NCBI RefSeq assembly: GCF_040436405.1
Contig: NZ_AP031575.1
Coordinates: 1,244,501-1,308,500, forward strand
Length of the DNA: 64,000 nucleotides
Source: Marinomonas sp. THO17
Lineage (GTDB): Bacteria; Pseudomonadota; Gammaproteobacteria; Pseudomonadales; Marinomonadaceae
Direction of reading: 5' to 3'
Part shown: positions 49,886-59,552 of the stretch, piece after piece
How positions within the stretch are numbered: the first letter of the stretch is position 1
Layout: every line of letters starts with the position of its first letter
Notes under the pieces: model-generated
The model's input: only the letters and a program-made list of their open reading frames with translations
Database searches by the model: none
What the model was told of the DNA's origin: nothing
Made by a program: the position numbers and the translations under genes

Positions 49886-51172
49886 ATGAAAGTTCTTATT
49901 ATTGGTAACGGTGGTCGTGAGCATGCTTTGGCATGGAAAACCGCTGAGTCTGCCCAAGTCGAAAAAGTGTTTGTGGCACCGGGTAACGCTGGCACAGCAA
50001 GCGAGCACAAGGTTGAGAATGTTAATATCGGCGTCACAGATATCGCTGAGCTTGTGGCTTTCGCTCAACAAGAAAAGATCGATCTGACCATTGTGGGTCC
50101 AGAAGCGCCATTGGTGATTGGCGTGGTAGATGCCTTTGAAGAAGCGGGCTTAGCTATCTTTGGCCCAACTCAAGGAGCGGCCCAACTGGAAGGCTCGAAA
50201 GCCTTTACCAAAGATTTCTTAGCGCGTCATAACATACCGACAGCGGCCTACGGCAACTTTACTGAAATCGCCCCAGCGGTGGCTTACATTAAAGAACAAG
50301 GCGCACCTATCGTGGTGAAAGCCGATGGTTTAGCGGCGGGCAAAGGGGTGATCTTGGCGCAAACCGAAGACGAAGCCATTGCTGCCGTAGAAGACATGCT
50401 ACAAGGTAATGCTTTTGGTGATGCCGGTAGCCGTGTGGTCATTGAAGAGTTTTTGGTGGGCGAAGAAGCCAGCTTTATTTGCATGGTCGATGGGGAAACT
50501 GTATTACCCATGGCCACCAGCCAAGACCATAAAGCCCGCGATAATGGTGATAAAGGCCCCAACACTGGCGGCATGGGTGCTTATTCTCCCGCCCCTGTGG
50601 TGACCCCAGAAATTCACAATCGCATCATGAATGAAGTCATTATGCCAACCGTGCAAGGCATGAATGCCGAAGGCAATCGTTACCGTGGCTTCTTGTACGC
50701 TGGCGTCATGGTTGCTCCAGATGGCACACCGAAAGTTTTGGAATACAACTGCCGCTTTGGTGATCCTGAAACCCAACCTATCATGATGCGTTTGCGTTCA
50801 GATTTGGCTCAAATGTGTCTGGCCGCGATCCAAGGTGAGCTTGATAGTGTGAAAGCAGATTGGGACCCGCGTGCCAGCTTAGGTGTGGTACTGGCTGCTG
50901 GCGGCTACCCTGCAGACTACAATAAGGGCGATGTGATTGCTGGATTGGACACAGTGTTACCAGCGCACCAAAAGGTCTTCCAAGCGGGCACAGCCAACAA
51001 GGATGGTCAGGTGGTGACCAATGGTGGTCGGGTATTGTGCGCCGTCTCCTTAGGCGATACGGTCGCCCAAGCACAAGCGGGGGCTTACCAAGTTGTTAAC
51101 ACTCTGTCATGGGATAAGGTGTATTTCCGCACCGACATTGGTCACCGCGCCATTGCTCGTGAGAAAAATTGA
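49886..51172 (+). CDS. purD: Phosphoribosylamine-glycine ligase
   Basis: 428 residues catalysing the second step of purine synthesis. N-terminal MKVLIIGNGGREHALAWK and VFVAPGNAGTA; ATP-grasp domain with PIVVKADGLAAGKGVILA (about 133-150), VVIEEFLVGEEASFICMVDG (in parts), DNGDKGPNTGGMGAYSP and EYNCRFGDPETQPIM (about 288-302). Downstream of purH, with a strong bidirectional terminator after the stop. Confidence 0.97.
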   Translation: MKVLIIGNGGREHALAWKTAESAQVEKVFVAPGNAGTASEHKVENVNIGVTDIAELVAFAQQEKIDLTIVGPEAPLVIGVVDAFEEAGLAIFGPTQGAAQLEGSKAFTKDFLARHNIPTAAYGNFTEIAPAVAYIKEQGAPIVVKADGLAAGKGVILAQTEDEAIAAVEDMLQGNAFGDAGSRVVIEEFLVGEEASFICMVDGETVLPMATSQDHKARDNGDKGPNTGGMGAYSPAPVVTPEIHNRIMNEVIMPTVQGMNAEGNRYRGFLYAGVMVAPDGTPKVLEYNCRFGDPETQPIMMRLRSDLAQMCLAAIQGELDSVKADWDPRASLGVVLAAGGYPADYNKGDVIAGLDTVLPAHQKVFQAGTANKDGQVVTNGGRVLCAVSLGDTVAQAQAGAYQVVNTLSWDKVYFRTDIGHRAIAREKN

Positions 51173-51205
51173 GACTGAGAAAGTCTATGACTATCTAATG
51201 AGTAG

Positions 51206-51233
51206 AAAAAAGGCTTCCTCGGAAGCCTTTTTT
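51206..51233. terminator. Bidirectional terminator between purD and the small membrane protein
   Basis: AAAAAAGGCTTCC-TC-GGAAGCCTTTTTT, a perfect 13-bp stem with T-runs on both strands, serving two convergent genes. Confidence 0.95.
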
Positions 51234-51255
51234 GATAGCCTAATATTGAATTAAG

Positions 51256-51507
51256 CTATTGCTTTAATTTGTCCGCTTTCTTGTCTAACCAAGCCTTAAA
51301 TACTCTGCCTATTTCCAAGACGAGTAGACCAAAAATCACGCCAGCCATCCAATCGAGTGCCAACAAGAAACCGAGCGTCGCTATCAAACCATAGCCGTAG
51401 ATATAATTGGTACGCTTTTCTGGGTTGGCCGAGCGCGTAAACCATGTCACCAGTAAAAGTAACAAGCAGAACCAAACATAATGTTCGAGCAAAAATGGAT
51501 ATAGCAT
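51256..51507 (-). CDS. Small membrane protein, 83 aa
   Basis: Not recognised. Three hydrophobic segments (about 5-22, 37-53 and 54-68), an Arg/Lys-containing first loop (TRSANPEKRTNY) and a lysine-rich C-terminal helix (KAWLDKKADKLKQ) that would face the cytoplasm. It diverges from the large sensor gene at 51530 with only 22 bp between starts, so the promoters must overlap the genes. Function unknown. Confidence 0.6.
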   Translation of the reverse strand: MLYPFLLEHYVWFCLLLLLVTWFTRSANPEKRTNYIYGYGLIATLGFLLALDWMAGVIFGLLVLEIGRVFKAWLDKKADKLKQ

Positions 51508-51529
51508 TCAATCCCCTATCTAGTTAATA

Positions 51530-53860
51530 ATGATAGCCTTTACAGACACAACATGGGCCGGTGTTTTGCTTCGATTCATTTTACTCCTTTTATTTTTTGC
51601 CTCCAACTTAGCCTTGGGCAAAACCAATATTGCCATCATTGACGACACACATTCGTCTTTTAATATTGGTCAAAGTGCTTCTTACTATATTGATGAATCC
51701 AAAACACTTGACTATGACGAAATATCTTCCGATGAGTACACCAAGCGTTTTCGACCATTAGCACGAGACTATATGCAATTTGGTATCACCAAAGGCAATA
51801 TTTGGATACGTACCGAAGCGGCTATTCAGACCAGTATACCTACGCCTATATTGTTGGACATTAGTGCGCCACGCTTGCAAGAACTGGACTTATTTTTACC
51901 CAATTTGTTTGGTGGTCAGATACAAGCTGAATTGGGGGGCGCAAGACCTTATGCCAACCTGCCGATTGATGGGTTGAGTTATGCCTATCCTTTGCCCAGC
52001 AATATTCCACCCATTTTTACCATTTACATCAAGATGTCGTCACATTTACCCATCAATGCCAATATGGAATTGAAAACCCTTTCTCAAGCCAGCAATGATG
52101 CGCGAAACGAAACCTTGTTTACCGGCTTGTTGATCGGTGTACTCATCACCTTGTTTGTCAGTAATGTGTTTTTCTTTGTCAGAACGACTCGCACCATGTA
52201 TCTAATTTATGGTGGCATGTTGGTGAGTATTGCCATTTTACACTTAACCCTACATGATCTTATTGCTCAGTTATTCCCCTATCATCCAGGCATTCAAGAA
52301 CGCGTTTACAATTTAGCGGCATTGGGCAGTTTAACCGCTATAGTGTTTTTTTCTCGCTTGTATTTGGACACCAAGCGCCACTTGCCCATAATGGATAAGC
52401 TGCTCTTTTTCATTGGTTCCTCAAATGCTATTTTGAGCATTTTATTTACGCTTATACCCGATAAAATCAACATCATGATTTTATCTGCTAGTGCTGTGAT
52501 CACCCTTATCATTCTTACTTTTCATGCCGTCTATGCCTTCGTCAAAAATGTTCCCTATTCAAGTTACTATCTGACCGCGCGCATTGTCTTATTTACCGGA
52601 CACTTTGCGTGGATTTTATCTGTCTATGGAGTGATTCCAAGTCCATTGATATTAGAATGGGGGTTAACCGTCACCATCATTTTGGAAGCCTTGATTCATT
52701 TTACTGGTATGATAGCGCAGACCACGCCTCTGCTGCAGAAATACGCTCATCGCCGCGGTTACTCGCAAGCAGAAATGTTCGATTTATTATCGGACTTATC
52801 AAGCCGCTTGCGTCGTCAGATCAATGTGATTAGCGGAGTTCTTAAACAAGTTAATCATGTCGCCAAAAACGCTGACGATGGCTTCTATATTCAAGCTGGA
52901 GAAATGGCCAATCAAAATGTGAAAAGTCTGATCGAACGTGTCGATGTGCTGACGGACATCAAAGACAATAAGTTCCATGAACAAGTCACGCCATTGGCAT
53001 TAACCAAATTGCTCGACGAAGCCTATGAAGCTTTTCAGTTAGTGGATCAGGACAACACCAGTTTAAACATACACAGTAACAATATCGAACGTGTTGAGGT
53101 GCTACAAAATGCCCCCTTGATCAAGCATCTTATTGTCGTGTTAGCACAAGAGTTTAAACATTTCACCGATCAACCACTTAATATGAATTTCATTCGCCAC
53201 GACATAAATCGTGAAGGCATCACCATGCTGGAAATCGAATGCTACCCTTTACCAATTCGCGCCTACAGTCATTACAGCCACTTTGATCTTGGTTTAAGTT
53301 ACATCAAACTCATTATTGAACATCTAAGGGGTAAGCTGCTGGAAACGGAAAATGATCAAGATCGCATCATCAATATTCAAGTGCCGATTCGCGTGCATTT
53401 ACGCCAAACCACCATGCAAGATCATTTATCAGAACCCTTTGATATTGTGCTCTTTGGACAATCTGATGAAGACATGCAAACTGCTCACTTCCTAACCTAC
53501 AAGCACAGTAATAAAATCGAGCAATTCAGCGAGTTGGATGCTCTATTAGGGTATTTTCAAAACCCAGATCAGCGTCAGTCTGGTTCCATTATTTTAGTAT
53601 TTGATAATGGGGGTCATATTCCTCATGTGACCTTACAAAGATTATTACCACTGATGCGCGATGAAGATCAGTGCTTACTCATCAGTAAGAATGTTAAAAT
53701 GTCACTTGATTACGCACAAAAGCTTGGCTTTGATGATTTATTATCCTCTGCCGAGATCAACGACCAATTGGAAACACGTTTGATCAAGTTGATTCAAAAA
53801 GGCGCGCGATTTAAGTCGTCTCCTTTGTCCAAGATCAAAGCTTTGCGTAAAAGCCCTTGA
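51530..53860 (+). CDS. 7TMR-DISM sensor protein with degenerate histidine-kinase and receiver-like regions
   Basis: 776 residues. A signal/anchor (about 10-30), a periplasmic DISM2-type beta domain (about 35-185, with YMQFGITKGNIWIRTEAAIQ) and seven membrane helices (about 195-410) form the 7TMR-DISM sensor layout. The cytoplasmic part resembles a histidine kinase: a dimerisation-like helix pair at about 415-475 and an ATPase-like region at about 500-620. But the phospho-acceptor is absent: in DLLSDLSSRLRRQINVISGV no His stands where HELRTPL would be, and no clear N-box or G-boxes are seen. The last 130 residues look receiver-like (IVLFGQSDEDM; SIILVFDNGG) without a plain Asp/Lys set. Probably a signalling pseudo-kinase. 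Confidence 0.75.
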   Translation: MIAFTDTTWAGVLLRFILLLLFFASNLALGKTNIAIIDDTHSSFNIGQSASYYIDESKTLDYDEISSDEYTKRFRPLARDYMQFGITKGNIWIRTEAAIQTSIPTPILLDISAPRLQELDLFLPNLFGGQIQAELGGARPYANLPIDGLSYAYPLPSNIPPIFTIYIKMSSHLPINANMELKTLSQASNDARNETLFTGLLIGVLITLFVSNVFFFVRTTRTMYLIYGGMLVSIAILHLTLHDLIAQLFPYHPGIQERVYNLAALGSLTAIVFFSRLYLDTKRHLPIMDKLLFFIGSSNAILSILFTLIPDKINIMILSASAVITLIILTFHAVYAFVKNVPYSSYYLTARIVLFTGHFAWILSVYGVIPSPLILEWGLTVTIILEALIHFTGMIAQTTPLLQKYAHRRGYSQAEMFDLLSDLSSRLRRQINVISGVLKQVNHVAKNADDGFYIQAGEMANQNVKSLIERVDVLTDIKDNKFHEQVTPLALTKLLDEAYEAFQLVDQDNTSLNIHSNNIERVEVLQNAPLIKHLIVVLAQEFKHFTDQPLNMNFIRHDINREGITMLEIECYPLPIRAYSHYSHFDLGLSYIKLIIEHLRGKLLETENDQDRIINIQVPIRVHLRQTTMQDHLSEPFDIVLFGQSDEDMQTAHFLTYKHSNKIEQFSELDALLGYFQNPDQRQSGSIILVFDNGGHIPHVTLQRLLPLMRDEDQCLLISKNVKMSLDYAQKLGFDDLLSSAEINDQLETRLIKLIQKGARFKSSPLSKIKALRKSP

Positions 53861-53899
53861 TGCTAATCCACTGAGCACAAATAATACGTAGGAGTAATT

Positions 53900-54241
53900 A
53901 TGGATTGCCTATTTTGCAAGTTGGTTAAGGGAGAGATCCCTGCCACTATCTTGTACCAAGACGACGATGTCATTGCTTTTGAAGACATCATGCCACAGGC
54001 GCCAACGCATTTTTTGGTGATCCCTAAACGCCATATCGCCACCTTGAATGACCTAACGGACGAAGACGCCAGTTTAGTTGGCAAGTTACAGGTGACCGCC
54101 GCCAAGGTTGCCAAGCAAAAAGGCATCAGTGACGATGGCTATCGCGTAGTAATGAATTGCAATGAAATGGGCGGTCAAACCGTCTACCACATACATATGC
54201 ATGTGCTTGGTGGTCGCAGTATGACTTGGCCACCAGGCTAA
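53900..54241 (+). CDS. hinT: HIT-family nucleotide hydrolase (HinT)
   Basis: 113 residues. [20 protein letters not shown] (2-21) and the histidine triad HIHMHVLGG (about 97-105) identify a HinT-type phosphoramidase, which hydrolyses AMP-amide conjugates. AGGAG lies seven bases before the ATG. It precedes coq7 by 13 bp and appears co-transcribed with coq7 and pdxH. Confidence 0.93.
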   Translation: MDCLFCKLVKGEIPATILYQDDDVIAFEDIMPQAPTHFLVIPKRHIATLNDLTDEDASLVGKLQVTAAKVAKQKGISDDGYRVVMNCNEMGGQTVYHIHMHVLGGRSMTWPPG

Positions 54242-54254
54242 CAAGGAGCTATTC

Positions 54255-54887
54255 ATGACATCCTTTGTTGATAAAGCGGTCTTGCAGTTTGACCGCGCAC
54301 TACAAACCCTAGTCCCTCATGCGGCAACGGCATCACGCCCTTCCCCCGCAAATCCTGTTGAGGAAGCGGAATTAAGCTTTGAGGAGCGCAAGCATGCAGC
54401 TGGCTTGATGCGCATTAATCACACCGGCGAAGTCTGTGCCCAGGCCTTGTACGCTGGTCAAGCTACCACAGCAAAGTTGGCCAGTGTGCGCGAAGAGATG
54501 GAACAGGCTGCAGACGAAGAAATCGATCACCTAGTATGGTGCGAACAGCGTTTGTACGAGCTTGGTAGTCATCCTAGCCTACTCAATCCTTTGTTCTTTG
54601 GCGCTTCCTTTATGATTGGCGCTGGAGCTGGGTTAATCAGTGACAAGCTGAGTCTAGGTTTTGTGGCTGCGACCGAAGATCAAGTGTGCGTACACCTTGA
54701 AAAACACATGGCGAAATTGCCAGAACAAGACCAAAAAAGCAAAGCCGTTTTAGAACAGATGCACATAGACGAGGCCAAACATAAGGCTATGGCCTTGGAC
54801 GCCGGTGGTTATGAATTCCCTACACCTGTGATGAACATCATGACCAAGATATCTAAGGTCATGACCTCTTCCACCTATCGGGTTTAA
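54255..54887 (+). CDS. coq7: Ubiquinone biosynthesis hydroxylase Coq7
   Basis: 210 residues. A carboxylate-bridged diiron monooxygenase that hydroxylates the ubiquinone ring at C6. Ligand motifs are present: [18 protein letters not shown] (about 54-71), [13 protein letters not shown] (about 91-103) and [14 protein letters not shown] (about 172-185). It is the non-flavin alternative to UbiF found in many marine gammaproteobacteria. AAGGAG precedes the start; the next gene begins two bases after the stop. Confidence 0.94.
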   Translation: MTSFVDKAVLQFDRALQTLVPHAATASRPSPANPVEEAELSFEERKHAAGLMRINHTGEVCAQALYAGQATTAKLASVREEMEQAADEEIDHLVWCEQRLYELGSHPSLLNPLFFGASFMIGAGAGLISDKLSLGFVAATEDQVCVHLEKHMAKLPEQDQKSKAVLEQMHIDEAKHKAMALDAGGYEFPTPVMNIMTKISKVMTSSTYRV

Positions 54888-54889
54888 TT

Positions 54890-55534
54890 ATGAACAGAGA
54901 TTTGCATTCCATCCGTCGTGATTATCAATTTGATGATTTGCTTGAAGAAGCCGCTGGCGACGAGCCTTTCGACTTATTCGATCAGTGGCTAGAACATGCC
55001 ATAGAGCAATGTCCAGATGACCCAACCGCCATGACGCTCAGTACAGTCGATAGCGATGGTTGGCCACATTCACGGGTGGTATTATTAAAACAACGGGACA
55101 ATTCAGGGTTTACCTTTTTCACCAACTACGACAGTGAAAAAGGCCAACAGCTTGCGGCCAACAACAAAGCCTGCATTAACTTTTTCTGGCCAATTTTATC
55201 CCGTCAAATTCGTATTGAAGGCAAGATTGATAAAGTATCACGTCAGGTGTCCAGCGACTACTTCGCCACTCGCCCCCGTGACAGTCAATTGGCTGCAAGA
55301 ACCTCTCAACAAAGCGCAATAATTGCCAATCGTGGTGAATTAAAAGACGCTTACGCCGCAGAACAAGCCAAGTTTGCTGAGCAGGATAAGATACCTTGCC
55401 CGGATAACTGGGGCGGCTATGTTTTAACGCCTAGCTTTATTGAGTTTTGGCAAGGTCGCCCAAGCCGCTTGCATGACCGAATTTGCTTTACCAAACAGGA
55501 TGAGGGTTGGAGCCGAACCCGTAAAGCACCCTAA
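54890..55534 (+). CDS. pdxH: Pyridoxamine/pyridoxine 5'-phosphate oxidase
   Basis: 214 residues using FMN to make pyridoxal phosphate. MTLSTVDSDGWPHSRVVLLK (about 48-67) is the FMN-binding part, followed by GFTFFTNYDSEKGQQLAAN, RQIRIEGKIDKVS and the C-terminal PLP/FMN motif EFWQGRPSRLHDRICF (about 186-201). It ends convergently with alkB, 12 bp apart. It shares an apparent operon with hinT and coq7. Confidence 0.95.
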   Translation: MNRDLHSIRRDYQFDDLLEEAAGDEPFDLFDQWLEHAIEQCPDDPTAMTLSTVDSDGWPHSRVVLLKQRDNSGFTFFTNYDSEKGQQLAANNKACINFFWPILSRQIRIEGKIDKVSRQVSSDYFATRPRDSQLAARTSQQSAIIANRGELKDAYAAEQAKFAEQDKIPCPDNWGGYVLTPSFIEFWQGRPSRLHDRICFTKQDEGWSRTRKAP

Positions 55535-55546
55535 TCTCACGGCTGA

Positions 55547-56110
55547 TCAAACTGATAGCAGACGTCGAAAGGTCAAGCTGATACGCTCATGCTTGACCTT
55601 TTTTCTGACTGGCAGAGCATGCTGCCATAAGACTTGCACCGAGGGCGCCATGATCAACCAAGAAGCATCTTCCACTTCAATACTGTGCTTAATACTGTGA
55701 TCTTGTTTGTAGCGAAACACAAAGCTGCGCTGCGCTCCCAAACTCAACATAGCCACCACAGGCGCAGGGCCTAGACTGGCTTCGTCATCCGCGTGCCAGC
55801 CCATGTACTCTTGTCCATTCTCATACCAATTCAACAAAACCGCATTGAAGACTTGTCCAGCTAACTCTTCCGCTTCTTGTTTTACTGGCAACAAAACTTC
55901 CGGCCAGCCTTCACCAAGATGATCTTTGCCAGAATAGCGATAACAGACATCCGTATCCGCGACAAACGCCACTTGCCTTGGCACCTGGACAGCACGACCA
56001 TAGATACGCAAGGTCTCTCGCTGCCATGTTAGTTGTTGTTGCAATTTGGCCATTAACCCTTGCTGACTTGAGCTGGAAAATAAGTAACGGTATGATGGTT
56101 TGATCGCCAT
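55547..56110 (-). CDS. alkB: AlkB-family 2-oxoglutarate/Fe(II) dioxygenase
   Basis: 187 residues of the short AlkB type. Iron ligands are in MGWHADDEASLGP (His and Asp, about 111-113) and in WQHALPVRKKV (His near 163); the 2-oxoglutarate Arg motif is HERISLTFR near the end. AlkB enzymes repair alkylated bases by oxidative demethylation. It diverges from the DUF1624 gene with only about 15-24 bp between starts. No Ada box was found. Confidence 0.88.
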   Translation of the reverse strand: MAIKPSYRYLFSSSSQQGLMAKLQQQLTWQRETLRIYGRAVQVPRQVAFVADTDVCYRYSGKDHLGEGWPEVLLPVKQEAEELAGQVFNAVLLNWYENGQEYMGWHADDEASLGPAPVVAMLSLGAQRSFVFRYKQDHSIKHSIEVEDASWLIMAPSVQVLWQHALPVRKKVKHERISLTFRRLLSV

Positions 56111-56133
56111 TTAGACTCGCACCTTTGATATCA

Positions 56134-56862
56134 ATGCTTTCCCCTATTCAGTCAGTTAGTAACAACCGCAGTTTGTTTTTGGATGCTTATCGCGGCCTCG
56201 CGGTTGCTCTTATGGTAGTGTTCCACTTTTGTTGGGATTTGCAACACTTTAACTACCTTGAGTTTTCCATTCGCGACCCTTTTTGGGTGCATTTTCGCAG
56301 CTTGATTCTAACGCTTTTTTTAACGGCTGTCGGTTGGTCAGGCTATTTAGCCTTACAATCCAACAAAGCCAATGCCTTTTGGCCACGAGACATCAAGTTA
56401 TTTATCTCTGCCGCAGCCATCTCGTTAGCCACTTATTTGGCAGTCCCTAATCAGTGGATTTACTTTGGCATTTTACATTTTATCTTTGTCGCTTCTTTAT
56501 TGACGCGCCCTTTGCTTAGATGGCCTCTGTTGTCTGCGTTACTCGGCGCCAGCATTCTGGTCATTTATAAACAGACCGATTGGTTACTCTTTCCCAATGC
56601 CTTTGGCTTTATTACAGAACACCTTATCAGCTTGCCATTTCGTACCCTAGACATAGTCTTTCCCTTTCCTTGGATTGGCGTGGTATTGATTGGGCCAATA
56701 TTGGGCTACCTTGGCTGGCAAAAATACCATATAGGTCAAAGTCTTCCAGTACAGATATTGGCCTTTATGGGACGCCATGCCCTGCCCATCTATTTAGCGC
56801 ATCAAGTGATTTTATTCAGTGCAATTGCCGGTTTCAAAATGGTGCTTGATCAGTTTTATTGA
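56134..56862 (+). CDS. DUF1624 / heparan-alpha-glucosaminide N-acetyltransferase-like membrane protein
   Basis: 242 residues from ATG 56134 (TTG 56125 is an alternative; neither has a clear ribosome site). The first helix carries SLFLDAYRGLAVALMVVFHF, with the Arg-Gly and His of the acyltransferase-like family, followed by about six further helices and GRHALPIYLAHQVILF near the end. Proteins of this kind transfer acyl groups across or within the inner membrane, but bacterial members such as this one have no proven substrate. Confidence 0.82.
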   Translation: MLSPIQSVSNNRSLFLDAYRGLAVALMVVFHFCWDLQHFNYLEFSIRDPFWVHFRSLILTLFLTAVGWSGYLALQSNKANAFWPRDIKLFISAAAISLATYLAVPNQWIYFGILHFIFVASLLTRPLLRWPLLSALLGASILVIYKQTDWLLFPNAFGFITEHLISLPFRTLDIVFPFPWIGVVLIGPILGYLGWQKYHIGQSLPVQILAFMGRHALPIYLAHQVILFSAIAGFKMVLDQFY

Positions 56863-57073
56863 GCTTTTTTCGTGCAATAAAAATCAGCACATTTTTACCA
56901 TAAAAAAATACAAAAAAACCTTTTCAGAGGTTGCCATATTGGCAATCTCCGAATGATAGGGCAAACAAGGTAAGTAACCACTTAGTCTGTATAAAATTCT
57001 TATTTTTCGATGTTTTTCAAGCCTTGATTTTCAATTCATTGGGCACTATTGTTCACTACAGTTTTCGAATAAA
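56863..57073 (+). promoter_or_regulatory. Upstream region of nrdA
   Basis: Non-coding. GAGGTTGCCATATTGGCAATCTC (56930-56952) contains the inverted repeat GAGGTTGCCA / TTGGCAATCTC. It could terminate the DUF1624 transcript or serve as a regulatory hairpin. No other gene is seen. Confidence 0.5.
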
Positions 57074-57121
57074 ACACTATATGTAGTGTTTATTTATATA
57101 AACAAACACAATATAGTGTGT
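57074..57121. promoter_or_regulatory. Two NrdR boxes upstream of nrdA
   Basis: ACACTATATGTAGTGT (57074-57089) and ACACAATATAGTGTGT (57106-57121) are two near-palindromic boxes of the NrdR type, 32 bp apart from start to start, which is three helical turns as expected for cooperative NrdR binding. They end 42 bases before the nrdA start. NrdR represses ribonucleotide reductase genes when dATP is plentiful. Confidence 0.92.
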
Positions 57122-57163
57122 GGTAACACTTTTTCTAATAATGCGCTAATGGGAAGTTAAGGC

Positions 57164-59428
57164 ATGAGTACTCTCACAGTTACTAAACGTAACGGGACGA
57201 CCGAAAATATCGATCTAGACAAGATTCATAAAGTCATTATGTGGGCCGCGGAAGGGTTAGATAATGTCTCTGTTTCCCAAGTAGAATTGAAAGCTCAAAT
57301 ACAATTCTTTGAAGGTATTCGCACTACCGATATTCACGAAACCCTAATCAAGTCTGCAGCGGATTTGATTTCTGAGAATACGCCGGATTATCAATATTTA
57401 GCAGCACGCCTTGCCATCTTCCATTTGCGCAAAAAAGCCTTTGGTGATTTTGAACCACCACACCTATTTGATCATGTGAAAAAATTGGTAGCGCAAAACC
57501 GTTACGATGCACACTTGCTAGAAGATTACAGCGCAGAAGAATTCGATCAGTTAAACAGCTTCATTAACCACTCTCGTGATATGAACTTTTCTTACGCAGC
57601 AGTAAAACAGCTGGAAGGTAAGTACTTGGTTCAAAACCGCGTCACTGGCGACATATACGAGAGCCCGCAGTTTATCTACATTCTGGTCGCAGCTTGCTTG
57701 TTCGCTAACTATGATAAAAGTACACGTCTGGATTTCATCCGCCGCTTTTATGATGCCGTTTCTCAATTCAAAATTTCTTTGCCAACGCCAATCATGTCTG
57801 GGATTCGTACGCCGACCCGTCAGTTTAGTAGCTGTGTATTGATTGAATGTGGCGACTCTCTGGATTCCATCAATGCCACCTCAAGCGCGATTGTGAAATA
57901 CGTAAGTCAGCGTGCGGGCATAGGTGTGAACGCAGGCGCTATCCGTGCCTTAGGTAGCCCCATCCGTGGTGGTGAAGCCTTCCACACAGGTTGTATTCCT
58001 TTCTATAAACACTTCCAAACGGCGGTGAAAAGCTGTTCACAAGGGGGAGTACGTGGCGGTGCTGCGACCGTATTCTACCCAATTTGGCACTTGGAAGTGG
58101 AAAGTCTACTGGTGTTGAAGAATAACCGTGGTGTTGAAGAAAACCGTGTTCGTCACTTGGATTATGGTGTGCAATTCAACCGTCTGATGTACCAACGTTT
58201 GATCAAGGGTGAAAACATCACCTTGTTCAGCCCATCGGATGTCCCTGGTTTATACGATGCTTTCTTTGCCGACCAAGAAGAATTTGATCGTCTGTACACA
58301 CTTTACGAGCAAGACGACAGCATTCGCAAGCAAAGCATCAAAGCCTCTGAATTATTCACTTTGTTTGCTTCTGAGCGAGCCAGTACAGGTCGTATTTACC
58401 TGCAAAACGTTGACCACTGTAATACACACAGTCCATTCGACCCTAAACTGGCGCCGGTTAAACAAAGTAACCTGTGTTTGGAAATTGCTTTGCCGACCAA
58501 ACCACTACAGCGTGTCGACGATCCAGAAGGCGAAATTGCCTTGTGTACCTTGTCTGCTTTCAACCTGGGTACATTAGAAGACTTAAACGAGCTAGAAGAG
58601 TTGGCGGAGTTGATCGTTCGCGCTTTGGACAGCCTATTGGACTACCAAAACTACCCTATTCCAGCGGCTCAACGTGCGACAGAATTACGTCGTACTTTGG
58701 GCGTAGGTGTCATCAACTACGCTTACTACTTGGCAAAAAATGGTGTGAAATACTCAGATGGCAGTGCCAACCAGTTAACTCACCAAACATTCGAAGCCAT
58801 TCAGTATTTCTTGCTGAAAGCCTCCAACAAGTTGTCAAAAGAGTTCGGCCCTTGCTTAGCCTTTGACGAAACCACTTACTCAAAAGGCATTTTGCCAATC
58901 GACAGTTACAAAAAAGAAGTCGATGCGGTTTGCCCGCCAACACTGCAGTACGATTGGGAAACTTTACGTAAAGAGATCGTCGAGCACGGCCTTCGTAACT
59001 CAACTTTGACAGCACTCATGCCCTCTGAGACGTCATCTCAGATCAGTAATGCGACCAACGGCATTGAGCCACCACGCGGTTTCGTCTCTGTCAAAGCCAG
59101 TAAAGATGGCATTTTGAAGCAGGTGGTTCCTGAGTTTGAGCGCCTAAAAGACAATTATGAATTGTTGTGGAGCATTCCATCCAACGATGGTTATCTGCAA
59201 TTAGTGGGCATCATGCAGAAGTTCGTTGACCAAGCGATTTCCGCAAATACTAACTACGACCCACAAAAATTTGAATCTCAAAAAGTACCAATGAAGGTCA
59301 TTTTGAAAGATCTGTTAACGGCTTATAAATTGGGTGTGAAAACACTTTACTATCACAACACTCGTGACGGGGCCGAAGACAAACAAGAAGACATGGACGA
59401 TTGTGCAGGCGGTGCTTGTAAGATCTAA
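57164..59428 (+). CDS. nrdA: Ribonucleoside-diphosphate reductase class Ia, alpha subunit
   Basis: 754 residues. It reduces ribonucleotides to deoxyribonucleotides. It has an N-terminal ATP-cone (1-90, VTKRNGTTENIDLDKIHKVI), active-site region TPTRQFSSCVLIECGDS (Cys about 225), NLCLEIALPT with the conserved Asn-Cys-Glu, and a C-terminal redox pair in DDCAGGACKI. The GACKI end matches the Escherichia coli enzyme. It is controlled by two NrdR boxes and followed by nrdB. Confidence 0.97.
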   Translation: MSTLTVTKRNGTTENIDLDKIHKVIMWAAEGLDNVSVSQVELKAQIQFFEGIRTTDIHETLIKSAADLISENTPDYQYLAARLAIFHLRKKAFGDFEPPHLFDHVKKLVAQNRYDAHLLEDYSAEEFDQLNSFINHSRDMNFSYAAVKQLEGKYLVQNRVTGDIYESPQFIYILVAACLFANYDKSTRLDFIRRFYDAVSQFKISLPTPIMSGIRTPTRQFSSCVLIECGDSLDSINATSSAIVKYVSQRAGIGVNAGAIRALGSPIRGGEAFHTGCIPFYKHFQTAVKSCSQGGVRGGAATVFYPIWHLEVESLLVLKNNRGVEENRVRHLDYGVQFNRLMYQRLIKGENITLFSPSDVPGLYDAFFADQEEFDRLYTLYEQDDSIRKQSIKASELFTLFASERASTGRIYLQNVDHCNTHSPFDPKLAPVKQSNLCLEIALPTKPLQRVDDPEGEIALCTLSAFNLGTLEDLNELEELAELIVRALDSLLDYQNYPIPAAQRATELRRTLGVGVINYAYYLAKNGVKYSDGSANQLTHQTFEAIQYFLLKASNKLSKEFGPCLAFDETTYSKGILPIDSYKKEVDAVCPPTLQYDWETLRKEIVEHGLRNSTLTALMPSETSSQISNATNGIEPPRGFVSVKASKDGILKQVVPEFERLKDNYELLWSIPSNDGYLQLVGIMQKFVDQAISANTNYDPQKFESQKVPMKVILKDLLTAYKLGVKTLYYHNTRDGAEDKQEDMDDCAGGACKI

Positions 59429-59454
59429 AGTCGCACGACTTACGTAACATCTAG

Positions 59455-59472
59455 GCCCCATTTCATTGGGGC
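59455..59472 (+). other. Hairpin between nrdA and nrdB
   Basis: GCCCCA and TGGGGC pair around TTTCAT, 27 bases after the nrdA stop, without a U-tract. It may be an mRNA-processing or stabilising structure within the operon. Confidence 0.5.
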
Positions 59473-59552
59473 TTAGTCATGTCAAAAGCCAAACGTATTA
59501 ATTAACAAGGCACGCAGTTCGCAGCCTTGCGCTTAGAGGATATTATTGCGAG

